This document shows positions 24,796 through 32,632 of a DNA stretch of 64,000 nucleotides, in pieces. The DNA comes from Hydrogenophaga crocea (GTDB taxonomy: Bacteria; Pseudomonadota; Gammaproteobacteria; Burkholderiales; Burkholderiaceae_C): positions 2,294,001 to 2,358,000 of the forward strand of contig NZ_CP049989.1 in NCBI RefSeq assembly GCF_011388215.1, in the 5' to 3' direction. The notes below the pieces were generated by a model. That model saw only the letters and a list, made by a program, of their open reading frames with translations, did no database searches and was not told the DNA's origin. Made by a program: the position numbers and the translations under genes. Numbering within the stretch: the first letter of the stretch is position 1; each line of letters opens with the position of its first letter.

Positions 24796-26871
24796 TCAGG
24801 CCTCGGCCGGCGCGGAGGTCTGCGGCGGCCGCGCCGCCGGGGGTTCCGGGTCGAGCGTGAACTCGGCCACCGTGCCCACCCCCACCTGGCTGCGCAGGTG
24901 CACCTGACCGCCGTGGTGGCGCACGATGCGCTGCACCATGCTCAGGCCCACGCCGCTGCCCTCGAACTGCGACGAGGGGTGCATGCGCCGGAACGGCTGG
25001 AACAGGTGCTGGGCGCGCGCCATGTCGAAGCCCACGCCGTTGTCGGTCACGCGGTACCAGGTGCGCAGGCCTTCGCTGTGGCTGTCGATGCGCACGCGCG
25101 CCTCGGGGTTGCGGCGGCTGTACTTCCAGGCGTTGTGCAAGAGGTTCTGCCACACCTGCGCCACCAGGTCGGGGTCGCCCTGCGCCGGCGGCAGTGCGTC
25201 GATGCGCACATCGACCGCCCGCTGCGGATCGGCCGCCTGCACCAGCCGCCAGGTGTCTTCGCACAAGGCGCGCATGTCGATGGTCTGCCGCACCTGCTCG
25301 CGCTGCTCCACCTGGGCCAGGTGGCTCAGGGCCTCGATCATGGCGTTCATGCGGCGCGTGGCCTTCTCGACCTGCTCGCTGTACTCCAGCGCCTCGTCGG
25401 TGTAGCCGAGCGCCAGGCGCTCGCGCAGCAGGCTCACGAAGCCCTGGATGGCCAGCAGCGGCGCGCGCAGGTCGTGGGCGACAGCGCGCGTGAACTCGCG
25501 CGCGCGTTCCTCGCCGGGCAGGGGCTCGGGCGTCTCCGGGGCCTGGGGCGCCTCGCGCGCGGCCTCGTCGCGCAATTGCTCGTAGGCGAGGCGAAAGCCC
25601 GCGTCGCTCGCGAGGCGGCCGCTCACGTCGCGCACGATGCACAGCACCGCGCTCGCCTCGCCCACGTGCAGCCGTTCGGCGTGCACCAGGCAGGCGCGGC
25701 GCGTGCCGTCGCGGTGGGTCACGGTGAGCGGCAGGCCGTCGAACAGGCCGTCGGTGTTGATGGCGTTCACCATGCCCTGCAGCGCGAGGCGGTCGGCGTG
25801 GTGGGCGAGCCCGCGCAGGGTCTGGCCCACGAGGTCTTCGACGGGAACGCCGAGCAGCGCGGCCAGGGCGGCGTTGGCGTCGCGCACCACGCCGCTGCGG
25901 TGGTCGATCAGCAGCATGGGCTCGGGGTTGCGCTGGAAGGTGCGGTCGAGCAGTTCCTGCGCGTGGCGCAGGGCCTGCTCGGCGGCCTGGCGCTGCCGGC
26001 GCTCGCGCGCCACCGCGCGGCCGCGGCGCGCGAGCGCCCAGGCCGATCCGAGCAGCAGCACCGAAGCGCCCGCGGCCAGGCCCCAGGTCCAGCGCTGCTG
26101 CACGCGCAGGTCGCGCGCCATGGCCGCCCGCTCGGCGTGCGCAAAGGCCGACTCGCCCGGCAGCCAGCGTTCGCGCAGCGCCGGCAGCGTGCCGTTGGCT
26201 TCGAGACGGTCGATCGCGGCCTGCAGTTCGGTGCGCAGCGCCTCGCGGCCCGGCGGCACGGCGAAGGCATAGGTCTGCAGACTGAAGCTGCGCTCACCGG
26301 CAACCAGACCGGGCATGGCGGCCAGCAGGGGATCGCCGTACGAGCGCGGCAGCAGGGCCATGTCGGCGTCGCCGCGCTGCACGGCGTCGAGCGCGGCCTG
26401 CGGAGAGGCCACACGCAGCGGGTCGCGCACGCCCGAGAGCCAACGCGCCAGGCTCTCGCGCATGGGCTCGGTGTCGAGCACGGCCAGGCGCACGCCCTGC
26501 AGGTCCTGCAGCGCGCGCGGCGCCGTGGCGCCGGCGGGCAGGTACACCGCGTGCAGCGGCGCGGCGTGGCTGCGCAGGAAGCGCGCGAAGGCGCGGCGGT
26601 TGGTGGTTTCGACCATGGCCACCAGGTCGACCCGGCCGGCCCGGAAGGCCTCGATGGTGGCCGGCCAGGGCTGCAGCGACACCTCGATGGTGGCGTTCAG
26701 CTCGCGCCCGAGGGCCGCCAGCAGGTCGACGTGGAACCCCACGGGGCGGCCCTGGGCGTCGAGCGATTCGAAAGGGGGAAAGGCCTCATCGCCACCGTAG
26801 CGCAGGACGCGCACGGCAGGTGCGGGCGACGAAGTTGGCGTGGGTTGGGGCACAGGGGCTCCGACACCCAT
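24796..26871 (-). CDS. hybrid-sensor histidine kinase with solute-binding-type sensor domain
   Basis: 691-aa kinase. Residues about 20-245 resemble an amino-acid-type periplasmic binding domain (YGGDEAFPPFESLDAQGRPV, GFHVDLLAALGRELNA). A membrane helix follows (LAAGASVLLLGSAWALA, about 262-280), then a PAS domain (NPEPMLLIDHRSGVVRDANA), the H box with His466 in AVAHDLRAPLLAIQGF, and an ATPase domain with NLLHNAWKY and GVGFDMARA. No signal peptide or N-terminal membrane helix is visible in front of the binding domain, and the frame has a TAA just upstream, so export of the sensor is unexplained. Partner is probably the convergent response regulator. Confidence 0.92.
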   Translation of the reverse strand: MGVGAPVPQPTPTSSPAPAVRVLRYGGDEAFPPFESLDAQGRPVGFHVDLLAALGRELNATIEVSLQPWPATIEAFRAGRVDLVAMVETTNRRAFARFLRSHAAPLHAVYLPAGATAPRALQDLQGVRLAVLDTEPMRESLARWLSGVRDPLRVASPQAALDAVQRGDADMALLPRSYGDPLLAAMPGLVAGERSFSLQTYAFAVPPGREALRTELQAAIDRLEANGTLPALRERWLPGESAFAHAERAAMARDLRVQQRWTWGLAAGASVLLLGSAWALARRGRAVARERRQRQAAEQALRHAQELLDRTFQRNPEPMLLIDHRSGVVRDANAALAALLGVPVEDLVGQTLRGLAHHADRLALQGMVNAINTDGLFDGLPLTVTHRDGTRRACLVHAERLHVGEASAVLCIVRDVSGRLASDAGFRLAYEQLRDEAAREAPQAPETPEPLPGEERAREFTRAVAHDLRAPLLAIQGFVSLLRERLALGYTDEALEYSEQVEKATRRMNAMIEALSHLAQVEQREQVRQTIDMRALCEDTWRLVQAADPQRAVDVRIDALPPAQGDPDLVAQVWQNLLHNAWKYSRRNPEARVRIDSHSEGLRTWYRVTDNGVGFDMARAQHLFQPFRRMHPSSQFEGSGVGLSMVQRIVRHHGGQVHLRSQVGVGTVAEFTLDPEPPAARPPQTSAPAEA

Positions 26872-26880
26872 GGGGGTGTC
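26863..26880 (-). promoter_or_regulatory. hairpin enclosing the kinase start codon
   Basis: Arms GACACCC (26863-26869) and GGGTGTC (26874-26880) enclose a 4-base loop. The ATG of the kinase gene (26871) lies at the loop, so folding of the mRNA could limit initiation. Structure is seen; function is inferred. Confidence 0.35.
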
Positions 26881-26970
26881 TCGACCGCGGACATTGCCAC
26901 ATTACCGGCCCGGTACGCCACCGCTGAAGCGCATGCACCGGCGCATCCGTCGGAAATGCGCCACGGCGCC

Positions 26971-28191
26971 TCACCGGGCCTTGAGCGAGAACCCGGCCAC
27001 CTGCTTGTAATGCTCCGAAATGGCGCGCAGTTCGTCCTGGCTGATGAGGTCGTCGATGCGGCCAAAGGGCTGGCCGCCACTGAGTTCGTCGGCCTTCATG
27101 ATGATGAAGTCGGGCGGCAGGGTGCGGTTGGTCTGCACCACGCGCGCCGTGGCCTCCAGGCGCGCCGCCTCGTAGCGCTCCAGCGCGGCCTCGGGGTCGG
27201 CGGGGGTGTCGGCGAGCGCGTCGGCCAGGGTTCGGGCGTCGATCAGCGCCTGGGCCGAGCCGTTGGAGCCGCGCGGGTACATCGGGTGGGCGGCGTCGCC
27301 CATGAGGGTCACGCGGCCGTGGCGCCAGCGCGGCAGCGGGTCTTTGTCGACCATGGGGTACTCGAAGATCTGCTGCGCGCCGGTGATGAGCGCGGGCACG
27401 TCGAGCCAGTCGTAGCGCCAGGCGGCGAAGGTGGGCAGGAAGTCGTCGAGCCGGCCGGGCTGGTTCCAGTCGTTCATGCGCGCGGCGGGGTCGCGGATCT
27501 CGGCCACCCAGTTGATGAGCTGGTTGCCCTGGCCGTCGACGTTGTCCACGATGGGGTAGATCACCATCTTGCCGGTGTCGATGCTGCCGATGCGCAGGTA
27601 GCTCTGGCCCGTGAGGATGGGCTTGTGCACCGTGACGCCGCGCCAGGTGTTGATGCCCGCGTAGCGCACGCGGTCCTCGGGAAAGAAGTGCCGGCGCACG
27701 GCCGAGTTCACGCCGTCGCAGGCCACCACCAGATCGGCCTGCACCTGGCTGCCGTCGTGAAAGCGCAGCGTGGCGTCGCGCCCGCCCAGCGACAGACCCT
27801 GCAGCCGCCGGCCGGTGTGCAGCCGCCCGGCGCCCAGGCGCTGCAGCGCCGCGCGCCAGAGCACGCCGTGCAGGCGGCCGCGATGGATGCCCAGCTCGGG
27901 CAACGCATAACCCGCGTGCCGCCCGCGCGGCTCGCTGTAGACGAACTGGCCCCAGCGGTTGAAGAACACGCTTTCGCGGTTGGCGATGGCGATGGCCTCG
28001 AGCTCGCCGAGCAGGCCCAGGGCGTCGAGCTCCTGCACGGCATGCGGCAGCAGCGTGATGCCCACGCCCAGCTCCTTCATCTCGGGCGCTGCCTCGTACA
28101 CCTCGCAGGCCAGGCCGCGCCGGTGCAGCGCGAGCGCGAACGCCAGGCCCGCAATGCCGCCCCCGACGACGGCGATCTTCAGCGCGCTCAT
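26971..28191 (-). CDS. FAD-dependent aromatic monooxygenase, PhzS-like
   Basis: 406-aa class A flavoprotein monooxygenase. GGGIAG at residues 10-15 binds FAD, ACDGVNSAVRR is the DG motif and LMGDAAHPMYPRGSNGSAQA is the GD motif. LGVGITLLPHAV, SEPRG, WRGVT and YPMVDKDPLPRW recall PhzS, the phenazine-forming hydroxylase, from memory of that family. It would hydroxylate an aromatic or heteroaromatic ring with NAD(P)H and O2. Its ATG overlaps the stop of the upstream Bug-protein gene (28188-28191). The pair is divergent from a MarR regulator, the usual arrangement for an aromatic-acid degradation module. No phenazine genes are nearby, so a catabolic role is more likely. Confidence 0.91.
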   Translation of the reverse strand: MSALKIAVVGGGIAGLAFALALHRRGLACEVYEAAPEMKELGVGITLLPHAVQELDALGLLGELEAIAIANRESVFFNRWGQFVYSEPRGRHAGYALPELGIHRGRLHGVLWRAALQRLGAGRLHTGRRLQGLSLGGRDATLRFHDGSQVQADLVVACDGVNSAVRRHFFPEDRVRYAGINTWRGVTVHKPILTGQSYLRIGSIDTGKMVIYPIVDNVDGQGNQLINWVAEIRDPAARMNDWNQPGRLDDFLPTFAAWRYDWLDVPALITGAQQIFEYPMVDKDPLPRWRHGRVTLMGDAAHPMYPRGSNGSAQALIDARTLADALADTPADPEAALERYEAARLEATARVVQTNRTLPPDFIIMKADELSGGQPFGRIDDLISQDELRAISEHYKQVAGFSLKAR

Positions 28192-29162
28192 TCGGCTTTG
28201 ATGCTCTGGGCCTTGATCAGCGCGGCCCAGCGGTCCGCGTCCTGCGCCACCAGGCGGCCGAAGGCCTCGGGCGTATCGGTGGCCGGGTCCATGCCCTGCC
28301 CTTCGAAGGCCTTCTTCACCTCGTCACTGCGCAGGATGTCGTTGATCTCGCGGTTAAGCATGGCGACCTGGGACGCGGGCATGCCCTTGGGCGCGAACAC
28401 GCCGTACCACATGTCCACGTTCACGTTGCCCGCGCGCGCTTCGGCCAGCGTGGGCAGATCGGGCAGCAGCGGGTGGCGCTTGTCGCTGCCGATGCCCAGC
28501 GCCACCAGGCGGCCGCTGCGCACCTGCGGCAGCGCCACGTGGATCGGCAGGAACATGGCGTCGACCTGGCCGCCGATGAGGTCGCTCACCGCGGGGCCGG
28601 TGCCGCGGTAGGGAATGTGCGTGAGGAAGACCCGGGCCGTGTTCTTGAACAGCTCCATGGACAGGTGGTGCGGCGTGCCCACGCCCGGCGAGGCGTAGTT
28701 GAGCCTGCCCGGTGCCTGGCGGGCGGCGGCGACGAGGTCGGCCGCGCTCTTGTAGCCGGTGCGCGGGTGCGTGACCAGGATCAGCTGGCCCCAGCTCGTG
28801 AGGCCGATGGGCTGCAGGTCGCGCACCGGGTCGAAGCCCAGTTGCGGGTAGAGGCTGCGGTTCATCACCAGTGTGTTCACGCTCACCAGCAGCGTGCTGC
28901 CGTCGGGCGCGGCGCGCACCACCGCCTCGGTGCCGATGTTGCCCGACGCGCCCGCGCGGTTTTCCACCACCACCGGCCGCTTGAGCCGCTCGGACAGGCG
29001 CGGCCCCAGCGTGCGCGCGATCAGGTCGATGCCCGTGCCCGGGGTGAAGGGCACGATCAGCCGCAGCGGTGCGTCGGCACTTTGGGCGGCCGCCACGCCG
29101 GCCGAAGCCAACAATGCCGCACCCAGGAGGCGGCGGCGAGCAGGGGAGTTCAGCAAGGCCAT
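28188..29162 (-). CDS. Bug/TctC family periplasmic solute-binding protein
   Basis: 324-aa Bug-family binding protein. Signal peptide ARRRLLGAALLASAGVAAAQ, then the family features LRLIVPFTPGTGIDLIARTL, VVENRAGASGNIGTEAV and FDPVRDLQPIGL. The ATG at 29162 is preferred because GGAG lies 7 bp before it; a GTG two codons upstream is too close to that site. It precedes the flavin monooxygenase and overlaps it, so it probably captures the aromatic substrate of that enzyme in the periplasm. Confidence 0.92.
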   Translation of the reverse strand: MALLNSPARRRLLGAALLASAGVAAAQSADAPLRLIVPFTPGTGIDLIARTLGPRLSERLKRPVVVENRAGASGNIGTEAVVRAAPDGSTLLVSVNTLVMNRSLYPQLGFDPVRDLQPIGLTSWGQLILVTHPRTGYKSAADLVAAARQAPGRLNYASPGVGTPHHLSMELFKNTARVFLTHIPYRGTGPAVSDLIGGQVDAMFLPIHVALPQVRSGRLVALGIGSDKRHPLLPDLPTLAEARAGNVNVDMWYGVFAPKGMPASQVAMLNREINDILRSDEVKKAFEGQGMDPATDTPEAFGRLVAQDADRWAALIKAQSIKAE

Positions 29163-29179
29163 GGACACACTCCAAACGT

Positions 29180-29189
29180 AAGCATGCTT
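29180..29189. promoter_or_regulatory. 10-bp palindrome in the MarR / Bug divergent region
   Basis: AAGCATGCTT is perfectly symmetric and lies 18 bp upstream of the Bug-protein start in the 92-bp intergenic region shared with the MarR gene. A MarR dimer site is plausible but short; no second copy was found. Confidence 0.35.
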
Positions 29190-29254
29190 CCTACTATCCG
29201 CCGAATCACGAGCCGCATCATCCGTAGAATCCCGCGTCCCTCCACACCACCACC

Positions 29255-29728
29255 ATGACGCTGAGCGACCTTTACCAACGGCCGGGCTTCCTGTTGCGCC
29301 GCACGCACCAGATCTCGGCCGCCGTGTTCGAAAGCGCGTGCGCCGAGGTCGGCCTCACGCCGGCCCAGTACGGCGTGCTCACGGTGCTGGCGGCCGAGCC
29401 TGGGCTGGACCAGACGCGCCTGGCGCGCGCCCTGGCCTTCGACAAGGTCACGGTGATGCGGGTGCTCAAGGGCCTGGAAGAACGCGGCCTGGTGCAGCGC
29501 GAGCGCTCGCGCGTGAGCCGGCGTCAGATGACGGTGAGCCTGACACCGCAGGGGCGCGATCTGCACGCGGCCGCGCGCGAACCCGCGGAGCGCGCCTACC
29601 AGCGGCTGTTGTCGCCGCTGTCGCCCCAGCAGCGCCGCCAGCTGATCGAGCTGCTGCAGACCCTCACCGACGGACTGGCCGACGAGGCGCGCGCTCCCTT
29701 CGTGCCGCTGCAAGCTCCCAAGGCCTGA
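29255..29728 (+). CDS. MarR family transcriptional regulator
   Basis: 157-aa MarR protein. Winged helix in the middle: AEVGLTPAQYGVLTVLAAEP, then LARALAFDKVTVMRVLKGLE, and the wing ERSRVSRRQMTVSLTPQGR. Helices at both ends for dimerisation. Divergent from the Bug protein - flavin monooxygenase pair, so it is the likely repressor that responds to the aromatic substrate. The region between the two starts is 92 bp. Confidence 0.93.
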   Translation: MTLSDLYQRPGFLLRRTHQISAAVFESACAEVGLTPAQYGVLTVLAAEPGLDQTRLARALAFDKVTVMRVLKGLEERGLVQRERSRVSRRQMTVSLTPQGRDLHAAAREPAERAYQRLLSPLSPQQRRQLIELLQTLTDGLADEARAPFVPLQAPKA

Positions 29729-29774
29729 GAGCGGGGTTGGCCCGCTGATTGCTAAGCCTGCGTGGGGGCGAAGC

Positions 29775-29796
29775 CGGTGCGGCCAAGCCCGCACCG
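29775..29796 (+). terminator. hairpin after the MarR gene
   Basis: Perfect 8-bp stem CGGTGCGG / CCGCACCG with a 6-base loop, 46 bp after the MarR stop and before the next gene. No T run follows, so it is at best a weak intrinsic terminator. Confidence 0.35.
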
Positions 29797-29830
29797 ATTC
29801 GGACAACCGACACCCGCAGGAGGCAGCACC

Positions 29831-30454
29831 GTGCACATCAGGGAGAACCGCGAGACCGCCATGGCGGGCATGGGCGCGCCGCCGCTGGCCCCGTCGCGCG
29901 TGCCGCCTGCCTACCAGGGCGTGTGGGCGCGCACCCTGCTGGAGACACCGGCCGGCCGCGACACCGGCACCTGGGTGCGCTGGGTGCAGACCGCGGGCCA
30001 CCACGGTTCGCTGGGCCGCAGCGCCGAAGCCGCCTCGGTGTGCGACGAAGGGCCGGGCGCGCCGCACAACGTGTTCCAGACGCCCGACCGCATCGTGCAG
30101 ACGGGTCTGCACGACCGCCACCTCGCGGTCTGGGAGCGTCTGCCGGCATCGCAGGGGCCGCGCATCGCGCTCGCGCGGCGCGACGACGCGGGCCAGCCCA
30201 CCGATGAACGCCTGCTGCTGTGCGGCCAGTACCTGCTGCACGTGGCGCCGCGCGCGGGCGCGGCACCGGCGCTGAGCTTCGGCCGCGTCGACAGCGCGCG
30301 CGCCACCTGGACGGTGGAGCGCGCCAGCGACACGGCGCTGGACGGCTGCGAGCACCCCTGGCAGTTGCAGCGCCTGGGGCTGGACCTGGCACGCGTGCTC
30401 GGCGCGCCGCTGCTCGAGGGCGCCTGGGAGGTGCTCGAGTGGAGCGACGCCTGA
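29831..30454 (+). CDS. uncharacterised protein, possible lipocalin-like fold
   Basis: 207 aa from a GTG start at 29831, chosen because AGGAGG lies 7 bp before it; an ATG at 29861 is the alternative. No signal peptide, membrane helix or known motif. Alternating hydrophobic strands with YQGVWARTLLETPAGRDTGT, WVRWVQT, VWERLP, YLLHVAPR and a final GAWEVLEW suggest a small beta-barrel of the kind that binds a ligand. It follows the MarR gene in the same direction and converges on the DEAD helicase gene, with a hairpin between them. I do not recognise the family. Confidence 0.75.
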   Translation: MHIRENRETAMAGMGAPPLAPSRVPPAYQGVWARTLLETPAGRDTGTWVRWVQTAGHHGSLGRSAEAASVCDEGPGAPHNVFQTPDRIVQTGLHDRHLAVWERLPASQGPRIALARRDDAGQPTDERLLLCGQYLLHVAPRAGAAPALSFGRVDSARATWTVERASDTALDGCEHPWQLQRLGLDLARVLGAPLLEGAWEVLEWSDA

Positions 30455-30465
30455 GCCGCAAACGG

Positions 30466-30487
30466 CAACGGGCCCGAAGGCCCGTTG
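30466..30487. terminator. bidirectional hairpin between convergent genes
   Basis: CAACGGGCC and GGCCCGTTG form a perfect 9-bp stem around CGAA (TTCG on the other strand, an extra-stable tetraloop). It lies between the stops of the orphan gene and the DEAD helicase gene and could serve both. No long T run on either side. Confidence 0.55.
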
Positions 30488-30505
30488 CAGCAGGAAGGCG
30501 CCGGA

Positions 30506-32365
30506 TCAGCGGCCGCGGCGCGGGCGGTCGTTGAACGCCGGGCGGTCACCGAAGCCGCTCGGACGTGCACCGGGGCGCGCCGGGGCGCGGTTGTCGAAGC
30601 GCGGATCGAAGCGCTTGTCCTGGCGCGGCGCGGCGCGCTCGCCACGGGCGTCGACGCGCTCGCCGCCACGGGGCTCGAAACGCGGCGCGGCGTCGCGCTG
30701 CTCGAAGCGCGGCGCGCGGTCGCGCGGGTCGAAGCGCTGTTCGAAACGCGGCGCGGCATCGCGGTCGAAACGCGGGGCGCTGTCACGGTCGAAGCGGGGA
30801 GCGCTGTCGCGGCCTTCAAAACGCGGCGCGCTGTCGCGGCCTTCGAAGCGCGGGCCGCGCGCGGGCGCACCGCGGCGGTCGCCGCCGAAGCGGTCATTGC
30901 CGCCACGGGCGTTGAAGCGGCCGGCGCCGCCACCGCCGTTGGGGCGGCCGCGGCCACCGGCGCGCTCGGGCTGGGGTGCGCGCTCGCGCGGCTCCAGGCC
31001 GGGCACGACCTCGGGCTTGAAGCGCTGCTGGGTGTAGGCCTCGATGTCGAACACGCGGCGGCGGTCGCGGAATTCCGCGAAGGTCACGGCGATGCCGTCG
31101 CGGCCCGCGCGGCCCGTGCGGCCGATGCGGTGCGTGTAGTCCTCGGCTTTCATGGGCAGGCCGAAGTTGAAGACGTGGGTGATGGTGGGCACGTCGATGC
31201 CGCGCGCGGCGACGTCGGTGGCCACGAGGATCTGCACCTGGCCATTGCGCAGCGCCATCAGGCGGCGGTTGCGCAAACCCTGGCTCAGCGCGCCGTGCAG
31301 CGCCACGGCCGCGAAGCCGGCCTGCTGCAGTTCACCGGCGAGGCCGTCGCACTCGATCTGCGTGCTCGCGAACACGATGGCCTGGTCGATCGAGGCATCG
31401 CGCAGCCAGTGGTCGAGCAGCTTGCGCTTGTGTTCGGCGTTGTCGGCCCAGAACAGCACCTGCTTGATGTTGGCGTGCTTTTCCTGCGGCGAGTCGATCT
31501 GCACCTTTTGCACGTGGGCGCCGTCGTCGTGCATCACGCGCATGGCGAGCTGCTGGATGCGCGGCGCGAAGGTGGCGCTGAACATCATGGTCTGGCGGCG
31601 CTGCGCGGTGAGCGCGTTGATCTCGGCGAGGTCGTCGGAGAAGCCGAGGTCGAGCATGCGGTCGGCTTCGTCGACCACCAGGAACTGCACCTGGTCGAGC
31701 TTGAGCTGCATGGAGCGCTGCAGGTCGAGCAGGCGGCCCGGCGTGGCGACCACCAGATCGGCGTTCTGCAGGCGCTGGATCTGCAGCTGGTAGGGCATGC
31801 CGCCCACCACGCTCGCGATGCGCAGGCCGCGGCAGTGGCGCACCAGGTCGATGGCGTCGTGCGCCACCTGCTGCGCGAGTTCGCGCGTGGGGCACAACAC
31901 CAGCGCGCCGGGCGTGGCGGCCTTGAAGTTGCGCGCCAGCAGCGGGTTCTGGCGCTTGGGCGCCTTGGGCGGCGCTTCGCCGCGGGCCAGGGCCTCGGCC
32001 ACCAGGCGTTCGCGCTCGGCGCGCTCGGCTTCGGCGCGCGCGGCCTGTTGCTGGATCAGGGTGTGCAGCACGGGCAGCAGGAAGGCCGCGGTCTTGCCGC
32101 TGCCGGTCTGGCTCGACACCATCAGGTCGGCGTAGCGCTCGGCGCCTTCGGCCTTGATGGCCAGGGGCATCACGCGGGCCTGCACGGCCGTGGGCTGCGA
32201 GTAGCCGAGGTCGGCCACCGCGGCGACCAGTTCGGGCGCCAGGCCCAGCTCGGCGAACGCGCTCGCGTCCACCGGCGTCGCGGCCATCTCGGGCGCTTCG
32301 GGGGCTTGTTGTTCAGGGGAGGTCGCGGGCGATGCGTCGCCGCGCGCTTCGAAAGCGTCGCTCAT
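30506..32365 (-). CDS. DEAD-box ATP-dependent RNA helicase with Arg-rich repeat tail
   Basis: 619-aa RhlE-type RNA helicase. Q motif GYSQPTAVQ (54-62), motif I SQTGSGKT (85-92), PTRELAQQ, motif II DEAD at 232-235, SAT, and motif VI HRIGRTGRAGR. Residues 1-35 are an acidic, disordered leader. A short insertion of charged residues (about 105-140) splits motif I from motif Ia. The C-terminal about 150 residues are low-complexity, with repeated APRF units separated by Arg/Asp/Glu, an RNA-binding or condensate-forming tail. It remodels RNA, for example in ribosome assembly or decay. A leader of up to 267 bp separates it from the phosphate transporter gene upstream. Confidence 0.95.
   Translation of the reverse strand: MSDAFEARGDASPATSPEQQAPEAPEMAATPVDASAFAELGLAPELVAAVADLGYSQPTAVQARVMPLAIKAEGAERYADLMVSSQTGSGKTAAFLLPVLHTLIQQQAARAEAERAERERLVAEALARGEAPPKAPKRQNPLLARNFKAATPGALVLCPTRELAQQVAHDAIDLVRHCRGLRIASVVGGMPYQLQIQRLQNADLVVATPGRLLDLQRSMQLKLDQVQFLVVDEADRMLDLGFSDDLAEINALTAQRRQTMMFSATFAPRIQQLAMRVMHDDGAHVQKVQIDSPQEKHANIKQVLFWADNAEHKRKLLDHWLRDASIDQAIVFASTQIECDGLAGELQQAGFAAVALHGALSQGLRNRRLMALRNGQVQILVATDVAARGIDVPTITHVFNFGLPMKAEDYTHRIGRTGRAGRDGIAVTFAEFRDRRRVFDIEAYTQQRFKPEVVPGLEPRERAPQPERAGGRGRPNGGGGAGRFNARGGNDRFGGDRRGAPARGPRFEGRDSAPRFEGRDSAPRFDRDSAPRFDRDAAPRFEQRFDPRDRAPRFEQRDAAPRFEPRGGERVDARGERAAPRQDKRFDPRFDNRAPARPGARPSGFGDRPAFNDRPRRGR
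30690..30870 (-). repeat. coding tandem repeats (APRF units) in the helicase tail
   Basis: About nine copies of a 7-12 residue unit of the type RF(E/D)GRDSAPRF, the first ones nearly identical at DNA level. Such arrays easily change copy number by slippage. They lie in the disordered tail and should not disturb the helicase core. Confidence 0.7.
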
Positions 32366-32589
32366 GTTCGTTCCTGCGCCCGGAAAAAATGGGCGCCAAT
32401 GACCGAATGCCGCGCGAAGGGGAGATTCAAGCCCCGGGGCGTCGGATCCGTTCGTGGTTACAAAACATCAACCACAAACGGTCCGCCCGGAAGCGGTGGC
32501 CCCTGCTCGCGCACGCGGAATCGGTGGCGGTGTTCAGGGGCCGGGTGTGTGAGGCCAATGCACAAGTTTCTTCGCCGTTGCCAGCGAAG

Positions 32590-32615
32590 CCCGCGATTGT
32601 CGCACAGATCGCGGG
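32590..32615 (-). terminator. hairpin downstream of the PiT transporter gene
   Basis: CCCGCGAT / ATCGCGGG, a perfect 8-bp stem with a 10-base loop, 17 bp after the PiT stop on the minus strand and before the helicase leader. A T stretch lies before rather than after the stem, so termination is plausible but not certain. Confidence 0.4.
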
Positions 32616-32632
32616 AAAACCCTAGCCTTCGG

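Noticed and set aside
30690..30870. Regular repeats that could suggest a CRISPR array
   Set aside because: The repeats are in frame within the helicase gene, vary in length and have no spacers of constant size; no cas genes are present.
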